A stretch of DNA of 64,000 nucleotides from Streptomyces sp. BK239 (GTDB lineage: Bacteria > Actinomycetota > Actinomycetes > Streptomycetales > Streptomycetaceae): positions 852,046 to 916,045 of the forward strand of contig NZ_SHKS01000002.1 of NCBI RefSeq assembly GCF_004217285.1, in the 5' to 3' direction. Under the pieces are notes generated by a model. The model had not been told where the DNA came from, searched no databases, and worked only from the letters and a program-made list of their open reading frames with translations. Shown here one piece after another: positions 53,334 through 64,000 of the stretch. The translations under genes were made by a program, and so were the position numbers. How positions within the stretch are numbered: the stretch's first letter is position 1; every line of letters begins with the position of its first letter.

Positions 53334-53466
53334 GGTGTGAGATTACCGGTGGAGACGGAAGGCGACACGTGTGGCCACCGCTTCACCCGTTCGTGTCGCC
53401 CCGGCGAAGGCGGGAAACTGACGCCCGCTCACGCGCAACTCCCGGCGCGGCACGCGTCAGTTCCGG

Positions 53467-54147
53467 TCAGCTCTGCGACGGCACCGACGCCGTGCCGCTG
53501 CCCGTGCCCGGCTCCAGCGCGTCCAGCGCCCGGCGCAGACCGGTGAGTTTGCGCTCCAGGTGCGCCGCCGTGGCCACCGCCGCCGCGTCCGCCGACTCGT
53601 CGTCGAGCTGCTTGGACAGCGCCTCGGCCTGCTCCTCGACCGCCGCGAGCCGCGCGGACAGCTCGGCGAGCAGCCCCGCCGACTCCTTGCCGCCCACGGC
53701 CGGCTTGCCACCGCCCTCCAACTGGAGCCGCAGCAGCGCCGCCTGCTCCCGCAGCTGGCAGTTCTTCATGTACAGCTCGACGAACACGGACACCTTCGCC
53801 CGCAGCACCCACGGGTCGAACGGCTTGGAGATGTAGTCCACCGCGCCCGCCGCGTACCCGCGGAAGGTGTGATGGGGACCGTGGTTGATCGCCGTGAGGA
53901 AGATGATCGGGATGTCCCGCGTCCGCTCCCGGCGTTTGATGTGCGCGGCCGTCTCGAAACCGTCCATTCCCGGCATCTGCACGTCCAGCAGAATGACCGC
54001 GAAGTCGTCCGTCAGCAGTGCTTTGAGCGCCTCTTCCCCGGACGATGCCCGCACCAGCGTCTGATCGAGCGCCGAGAGGATCGCCTCCAGCGCCAGCAGA
54101 TTCTCCGGCCGGTCATCGACCAGGAGGATCTTGGCCTTCTGCACCAT
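53467..54147 (-). CDS. osaB: Response regulator OsaB (osmotic adaptation)
   Basis: OsaB is the response regulator of the osmotic stress adaptation system of Streptomyces. The 226-residue protein has an N-terminal receiver (acidic pair D11-D12 in KILLVDDRPENLLAL, phospho-Asp D55 in VILLDVQMPGMDG, Lys in YISKPFDPW). Its C-terminus is a coiled coil (about 140-215) with no DNA-binding domain, so signalling is probably through protein contacts. The start is ATG 54147, with GGAGG seven bases upstream; a longer frame to 54303 has no such site. It lies 244 bases downstream of osaA and may have its own promoter. Confidence 0.9.
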   Translation of the reverse strand: MVQKAKILLVDDRPENLLALEAILSALDQTLVRASSGEEALKALLTDDFAVILLDVQMPGMDGFETAAHIKRRERTRDIPIIFLTAINHGPHHTFRGYAAGAVDYISKPFDPWVLRAKVSVFVELYMKNCQLREQAALLRLQLEGGGKPAVGGKESAGLLAELSARLAAVEEQAEALSKQLDDESADAAAVATAAHLERKLTGLRRALDALEPGTGSGTASVPSQS

Positions 54148-54391
54148 GGCCCGCCCTCCTCGCCCCGGCAGTGCACCGGGCGCCGCCCCTGGGGACGACT
54201 CCTTTGCGCCGCCCTTCCTTGTGCCGGTCATGGTAGCTGCACCCCGACCGTCGCCACACCCTGTCACCGTGATGTCACTCAGCACGTAGCAGGAACGCGG
54301 CACGAGACCAGAAGGTTCCCCGAATCCCGCCCCGCTACACGACTTCGGACACCCTGAGTCAGCAACTTCTCGCGCCGCCGCATGGTTCCCG

Positions 54392-59857
<5,466 letters not shown>

Positions 59858-60186
59858 TTGTCCCTCCCGCAGGGATCGACCGTCTTACTGCCCGATGTAA
59901 CCAGGCAGGCCCGAGGGGGCTGCTGCCCGCCGTACACACAAGACACCCAGTCTGCCCGGACCTTCACAAGAAGCTTGCCCAGTGTTTCACCCTCACCGAA
60001 CCAGGCCATAACAGTTCGGCAGCTTCGCACACGGTCCGCACACGCCGGAGGCGGAAACACCGGCGACCGGCATCCGTACGGACGGGGAAGGTAAGTAACC
60101 TTGCATGCGGCTGTCCAGCCGCACCGGTCCGTCCGGTCTGGGCGGTGGCACGAGATCGAGCGGGCATCGGAGGGGCGGCCGCACAC
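59858..60186. promoter_or_regulatory. Divergent osaA/osaC control region
   Basis: This gap of 329 bases separates the osaA and osaC starts. It holds the osaA Shine-Dalgarno sequence (GGGAGGG just above 59857) and, for osaC, GGAGGGG at 60169-60175. It is slightly more AT-rich around 59940-60030. I find no convincing SigB-type (GNNT ... GGGTA) or vegetative promoter by eye, no RNA gene and no ORF with homology. Confidence 0.4.
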
Positions 60187-62928
60187 ATGACCACCGGACT
60201 GATCCCGGGGGCGCAGCCCCCGGACCCCCGGCCGACGGGCACGCTGCCGCAGCAGCGGCACGAGCCGGACACCCGGGCAGCCCTGCACGTCGACAACCGG
60301 CCGAGGAGTTCTGTGATCACCGCGCGCGCGGCCGCCAGTTTCGAGCCCGTCGGGCGATCCGTCGCCACCGCCCGCTCGTTCGTCCGCGACACGCTCCAGG
60401 GCTGGGGATTCGCCGACATCGTCGACGACGCGGTGGTCCTCACCAGCGAACTGGTGACCAACGCCGTCGTCCACGCGGGCACCCACGCCGACGTCCTGTG
60501 CCTGCGCACCGAGGACGGCATCCGCGTGGAGGTCTCCGACCGCTATCCCGAGCGCGAGATCCCCCTCCAGGGCTCCCCCGCCACCATGGGCAGCCCCGAC
60601 CGCGAAGGCGGCCGAGGCCTCCAGCTGTGCGCGGCGATCGCCGGCCGCTGGGGCGTCGACTACACACCGACCCACAAGCAGGTCTGGTTCCAGCTCGATC
60701 TTCCCGACCGCCCCGTGGGCACCCGGGCCGCAGGCCCCTGCCTCCCCTCCGAACTCCTCCCCCTCACCGACAGCCGGGTCCGCGTCGCCGTCGTCCAGAT
60801 CGACCGCACAGGCGCCATCTCCGCCTGGAACGAGGACGCGGAGGAACTCTTCGGCTACCCCGCCGACCAGGTCACCGGCAAACCCCTCACCGACCTCGCC
60901 GCCTGGCCCCACACCCCCGGAACCAGCACCGGCATCGTCGAGGCGCTGCAACTCTCCCGCTGGGAGGGCAGCTACGGCATCCGCGCCGCCGACGGCCGCG
61001 TCATCCCCGTCTACGCCTCGCACCTGCGCGTCCGCGACACCGAGGGCGACCCCTCCACCGTCTGCCTCCTCGTCCGCGACCACGAACGCGCGGTGCTGCA
61101 GACCCCGTTGCGCCTCCCCGCCTCCGACGCGACGTCCAACGCCGACGGGTCGAGCTCCGACCCCTTCGAGGTGTTCATCGGCTCCCCGGCCCCGGACGAC
61201 CTCGACGGCCTCCTCCAGCGCACGGTCGAACGCGCCCGCGACATGCTCGACGGCGACTCCGCCTTCCTCCTGCTCGCCACCGACGACGAGACGGAGTTGG
61301 AGGTCCGCGCCTCCACCGGCCTGCCCTCCGCCCGCCAGCGCTTCGCGCGCGTGCCCGTCGAAGCGGGCCCCGGCCGCTACGGCTCCGCCCGCATGCCGGC
61401 CGTCCACGAGGACCTCCTCTCCGTCCCCGGAGCCGTGCCCCTGCTCAGCGGCACGGGCATGCGCTCGGTGGTCACGGTCCCGCTGAAGGTCGAGGGCCGC
61501 CTCACCGGCTCCCTCGGCGTCGCCGCCGAAGGCCCCGGCAGATACTCCAACGAGGAGGCCCTGCGGCTGCAGTTCGCCGCGGACCGTATCGCGCTGGCCG
61601 TCGAGTCGGCCCGCCTCGGCGAACTGGAACGCCTGCGCCGGGGCTCGCTCAGCTTCCTCGTCGAGGCCTCCGACCTCCTGGCCGGCACCCTCGACCGCGA
61701 CCAGACCCTCGCCCTGATGGCCCAGATGACGGTCCCGACCCTGGCCACCTGGTGCGCCGTCTACACGATCGCCGACCAGGCCTCCGACCCCTACCTGTCC
61801 TACGTCCTGCACGAGGACGAGGAACTCATCGACGGCATCAAGTCGTTGCTCTCGAAGGTCTCCCCGCCGGATCCCGTCCCCACCCCGGGCGCCCGGGTCT
61901 GGTCCGCCCCCGGCGAGGCCGCGCACGAGGCGGCGCTGCGCAGCTCCATGCGCAGCCTCGGCCTGTCCGGCGGCCCGGCCCACCAGCAGGTCACGTCGGG
62001 CATCGGCCCCACGCTGGCCACGGCTTCTGCGGTCGGCGGCGAGACCGTCGTCCTCCCTCTCGTCGCCCGCAACCGCGTCATCGGCATGCTCACCCTCGGC
62101 AAGCCCACCGACGAGCACTTCCGCCAGGAAATCCTCGAACTGGCGGAGGACCTGAGCCGCCGCGCCGCCCTCGCCCTCGACAACGCCCGCCTCTACTCCG
62201 AGCGCACCGCCATCAGCCAGGCCCTCCAGCGCAGCCTGCTCCCCCCGGAACTCCCGGAGATCGACGGCGTCGAGGTGGAGGTCATCTACCGCGCGGCCGG
62301 CGAGGGCAACGAGGTCGGCGGCGACTTCTACGACCTCTTCCCGATCAGCGACGGCGCGTACGGCTTCGCGATCGGCGACGTCTGCGGCACCGGCCCCAAC
62401 GCGGCGGCGGTGACCGGTCTGGCCCGCCACGCCCTGCGCCTGCTGGCCCGGGAGGGTCTCAGCGGCCCGGCGGTCCTGGAGCGCCTGAACTCGGCGATCC
62501 TCGACGAGGGGGCCCGCAGCCGCTTCCTCACCCTCCTCTACGGCGAGATGCGCCCGCAGGACGACGGCAGCGCCGAGCTGAAGGTGGTCTGCGCCGGCCA
62601 TCCCCTCCCCCTGCGTCTGCGCCAGGACGGCACTGTCGAGCCGGCCGCCGAACCGCAGCCTCTGCTCGGCGTCATGGAGGACCTGGAGCTCTACGAGCAG
62701 ACGGTGACCCTCGATCCGGGCGATGTCCTGCTCTGTGTCACGGACGGCGTCACCGAGCGCCGCGAGGGCACGCGCATGCTGGGTGACGACGGCCTCGCCG
62801 ACGTTCTCACCACCTGCACGGGCCTGACCGCCGGCGCGGTCGCGGCCCGCATCATGCGCGCGGTGGAGCGCTTCGCTTCGGACGCCCCGTCCGACGACAT
62901 GGCGATTCTCGCGATGCGCGTGGCCTGA
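60187..62928 (+). CDS. osaC: Multidomain regulator OsaC (anti-sigma kinase / PP2C phosphatase)
   Basis: OsaC modulates the osmotic stress sigma factor SigB in S. coelicolor. The 913-residue protein contains an RsbW-like HATPase domain (about 45-175: VLTSELVTNAVVHAGTHA; GGRGLQLCAAIAGRWGV), a PAS domain (about 190-300: ISAWNEDAEELFGYPADQVTG), two GAF domains (about 325-490 and 500-675), and a SpoIIE/RsbU PP2C phosphatase domain (about 695-910: EVGGDFYDLFPISDG; GDVCGTGPNAAA; SDDMAILAMRV). ATG 60187 has GGAGGGG 12 bases upstream. GTG 60313, with AGGAG four bases upstream, is a credible alternative start. It is divergent from osaA. Confidence 0.93.
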   Translation: MTTGLIPGAQPPDPRPTGTLPQQRHEPDTRAALHVDNRPRSSVITARAAASFEPVGRSVATARSFVRDTLQGWGFADIVDDAVVLTSELVTNAVVHAGTHADVLCLRTEDGIRVEVSDRYPEREIPLQGSPATMGSPDREGGRGLQLCAAIAGRWGVDYTPTHKQVWFQLDLPDRPVGTRAAGPCLPSELLPLTDSRVRVAVVQIDRTGAISAWNEDAEELFGYPADQVTGKPLTDLAAWPHTPGTSTGIVEALQLSRWEGSYGIRAADGRVIPVYASHLRVRDTEGDPSTVCLLVRDHERAVLQTPLRLPASDATSNADGSSSDPFEVFIGSPAPDDLDGLLQRTVERARDMLDGDSAFLLLATDDETELEVRASTGLPSARQRFARVPVEAGPGRYGSARMPAVHEDLLSVPGAVPLLSGTGMRSVVTVPLKVEGRLTGSLGVAAEGPGRYSNEEALRLQFAADRIALAVESARLGELERLRRGSLSFLVEASDLLAGTLDRDQTLALMAQMTVPTLATWCAVYTIADQASDPYLSYVLHEDEELIDGIKSLLSKVSPPDPVPTPGARVWSAPGEAAHEAALRSSMRSLGLSGGPAHQQVTSGIGPTLATASAVGGETVVLPLVARNRVIGMLTLGKPTDEHFRQEILELAEDLSRRAALALDNARLYSERTAISQALQRSLLPPELPEIDGVEVEVIYRAAGEGNEVGGDFYDLFPISDGAYGFAIGDVCGTGPNAAAVTGLARHALRLLAREGLSGPAVLERLNSAILDEGARSRFLTLLYGEMRPQDDGSAELKVVCAGHPLPLRLRQDGTVEPAAEPQPLLGVMEDLELYEQTVTLDPGDVLLCVTDGVTERREGTRMLGDDGLADVLTTCTGLTAGAVAARIMRAVERFASDAPSDDMAILAMRVA

Positions 62929-62946
62929 GAAAAGGCACGCAGAACA

Positions 62947-62986
62947 AGAAGAAGGCCCCCGCCCTAAAGGGCGGAGGCCTTCTTTT
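62947..62986. terminator. Bidirectional terminator between osaC and tRNA-Thr
   Basis: An inverted repeat, from about 62947-62964 and 62969-62986, folds with one mismatch around TAAA, is A-rich on the left and T-rich on the right (TTCTTTT). It ends osaC on the plus strand and, two bases beyond the tRNA CCA end, the tRNA transcript on the minus strand. Confidence 0.85.
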
Positions 62987-62987
62987 G

Positions 62988-63063
62988 TGGAGCCCCCTAA
63001 CGGAATCGAACCGTTGACCTTCTCCTTACCATGGAGACGCTCTGCCGACTGAGCTAAGGGGGC
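62988..63063 (-). tRNA. tRNA-Thr (GGT anticodon)
   Basis: The 76-base minus-strand gene starts GCCCCCTTAGCTCAG and ends AGGGGGCTCCA with the CCA encoded. The acceptor stem GCCCCCT/AGGGGGC is perfect, the anticodon loop is ATGGTAA (GGT, threonine), and the T-loop reads TTCGATT. The discriminator base is T. It sits alone between the osaC terminator and a DegT-like gene. Confidence 0.96.
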
Positions 63064-63138
63064 TGGTCACTTTTCGAGGTTTCCCTCGCGGCAACAGAAC
63101 AGATCGTACCCCGAACTTGCCGGTGTTCCCAAACTCGT

Positions 63139-63816
63139 TCAGAAGGCGGGTTGAAGCAGTCCGCCGAGCGCGTTGCAGGCGGACACCACGCGTTGCATGT
63201 CCCTTCTGGTGAGCGAGGCGTCAACGGGCAGAGAGAGGGTCTCGTCGGCGGCCGACTCGGTCTGAGGCAGTGTGACGCAGCGCCGGAACTCGGGCAGTCG
63301 GTGCAGGGGAGTCTTCACCGGCACACGGCAGTCCACTCCCCGTGCCCGCAGGGCCCTGGCGAACGCGTCCCGGTCGGGCCGGCCGTTGCCCGGCACCCGC
63401 ACCACGTACTGCTGGTAGGCGTGCCCGTCCGCGTGGTCCGGCGTCCGCACTCCCCGCAGCCGTGCGTCGAGGTAGGCGGCCCGCTCCCTGCGCTGCGCCA
63501 CCTCGTCGTACGACGTCTCGGTCTCTCCTCTTTCGAGCACCAACAGCTCGTGTCTGCGCCCCAGTTCGTGCAACCGCACGAGTTCGGCCGGCCGACCGAA
63601 GCGGTGCACGACGACGACGGCCGTGGTCCGCGCGGTCATGACCGCTTCGACGGCGGCCGGGTCCAGGCAGTACGTCCTGGGGTCGATGTCCGCGAAGACG
63701 GGCAGCGCACCCGCCCGGGTCACCGCTTCGGCTATGTCGACGTTCCCGAAGGCCGGCACGATGACCTCGTCACCGACTCCGACGCCCGCGGCCCTGAGGA
63801 GTGCAGCAGTTCCCAT
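63139..63816 (-). CDS. Shortened DegT/DnrJ/EryC1-like aminotransferase
   Basis: This 225-residue protein is homologous to sugar aminotransferases of the DegT family. It has the N-terminal GTAALLRAAGVGVGDEVIVP and FADIDPRTYCLDPAAVEA, and a C-terminal part (ARGVDCRVPVKTPLHRLP). After VVVHRFGRPAELVRLHELG it jumps from LLVLERGETETSYDE to QRRERAAYLDARL, so the segment with the PLP-binding lysine is missing (about 100 residues). The first about 50 residues of the family are also absent; an in-frame stop lies 11 codons before ATG 63816. It is probably not a functional transaminase; it may be a degenerate gene or a repurposed domain. Confidence 0.7.
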   Translation of the reverse strand: MGTAALLRAAGVGVGDEVIVPAFGNVDIAEAVTRAGALPVFADIDPRTYCLDPAAVEAVMTARTTAVVVVHRFGRPAELVRLHELGRRHELLVLERGETETSYDEVAQRRERAAYLDARLRGVRTPDHADGHAYQQYVVRVPGNGRPDRDAFARALRARGVDCRVPVKTPLHRLPEFRRCVTLPQTESAADETLSLPVDASLTRRDMQRVVSACNALGGLLQPAF

Positions 63817-63865
63817 GTGCTGGATGCTGGACGCGCAGCGTGAACGTCAAGTGACGGAAAACAAA

Positions 63866-63907
63866 AAAGGGTTGGGCCCTGAACCGAAGTTCAGGGCCCA
63901 ACCCTTT
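63866..63907 (-). terminator. rrn operon terminator
   Basis: A perfect 19-base-pair stem (63866-63884 with 63889-63907) has, read on the minus strand, a TTCG loop, and is followed by TTTTTTGTTTTCC counting the last stem bases. It lies just after the 5S gene and is the strongest terminator in the window. Confidence 0.95.
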
Positions 63908-63915
63908 GAATGATT

Positions 63916-64000
63916 GTTCGGCGGCGTCCTACTCTCCCACAGGGTCCCCCCTGCAGTACCATCGGCGCTGTGAGGCTTAGCTTCCGGGTTCGGAATGTAA
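63916..64000 (-). rRNA. 5S ribosomal RNA (5' end outside window)
   Basis: On the minus strand the visible 85 bases contain CATTCCGAACCCGGAAGCTAA and end GGACGCCGCCGAAC, the 3' half of an actinobacterial 5S rRNA. The full gene should be about 120 bases. It implies that an rRNA operon (16S-23S-5S, transcribed on the minus strand) lies beyond the right window edge. Confidence 0.95.

Overview
This is a core-chromosome segment from a high-GC actinomycete, almost certainly a Streptomyces. The evidence is strong codon-position GC bias, frequent GTG starts, ATGA-type overlaps, and gene order that I recognise from memory as the S. coelicolor hflX to osaC region (approximately SCO5796 down to SCO5747). 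No prophage, insertion sequence, CRISPR array or biosynthetic cluster is visible. Gene names rest on motif recognition and remembered synteny; no search was run.

Left part (1-18100): hflX (cut by the window edge), an exported M1 peptidase, rshA (RelA/SpoT family), dapF, a membrane protein, miaA, an MT0933-like antitoxin, a class III dioxygenase-like protein and miaB, followed by a NarL-type two-component pair. A divergent RCK_C plus CPA2 cation:proton antiporter operon comes next, then a MazG-like remnant, an orphan TAXI-type binding protein, and an OmpR-type two-component pair.

Centre (18100-28460): the gluABCD amino-acid ABC operon, with an intercistronic hairpin between gluB and gluC. It is followed by a flavin monooxygenase and a cysteine dioxygenase gene. 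The dioxygenase is preceded by a short leader ORF that ends in a Cys-rich tail and has its own promoter; this is the most interesting regulatory locus in the window. The block then gives recA-recX with an SOS box, an AI-2E family permease and a DUF3046 protein.

Region 28475-35565 looks like an accessory module relative to the remembered core order: a NarL-type two-component system, a MacB/FtsX-type ABC exporter, a MOSC protein, and an unusual HxlR-peroxiredoxin fusion regulator. After it come an alpha-toroid-like protein, an AraC-AzlC-AzlD unit, the giant helicase gene lhr, a Nei-type glycosylase and an SDR oxidoreductase.

Right part (45469-64000): a small membrane protein with a coupled 16-codon ORF, then the rimO-pgsA-cinA-clgR cluster, a RodZ-like protein and ftsK. 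The osmotic-stress locus follows: osaB, the 1821-residue HAMP-array hybrid kinase osaA, and the divergent osaC. The window ends with tRNA-Thr, a shortened DegT-like aminotransferase, a strong rrn terminator and the 3' part of a 5S rRNA gene.

Functionally the window covers ribosome, tRNA and stringent-response maintenance (hflX, rshA, miaA, miaB, rimO), DNA repair and segregation (recA, recX, lhr, nei, ftsK), proteolysis control (clgR), glutamate and cysteine metabolism, and osmotic or ionic signalling (antiporter, osaABC).
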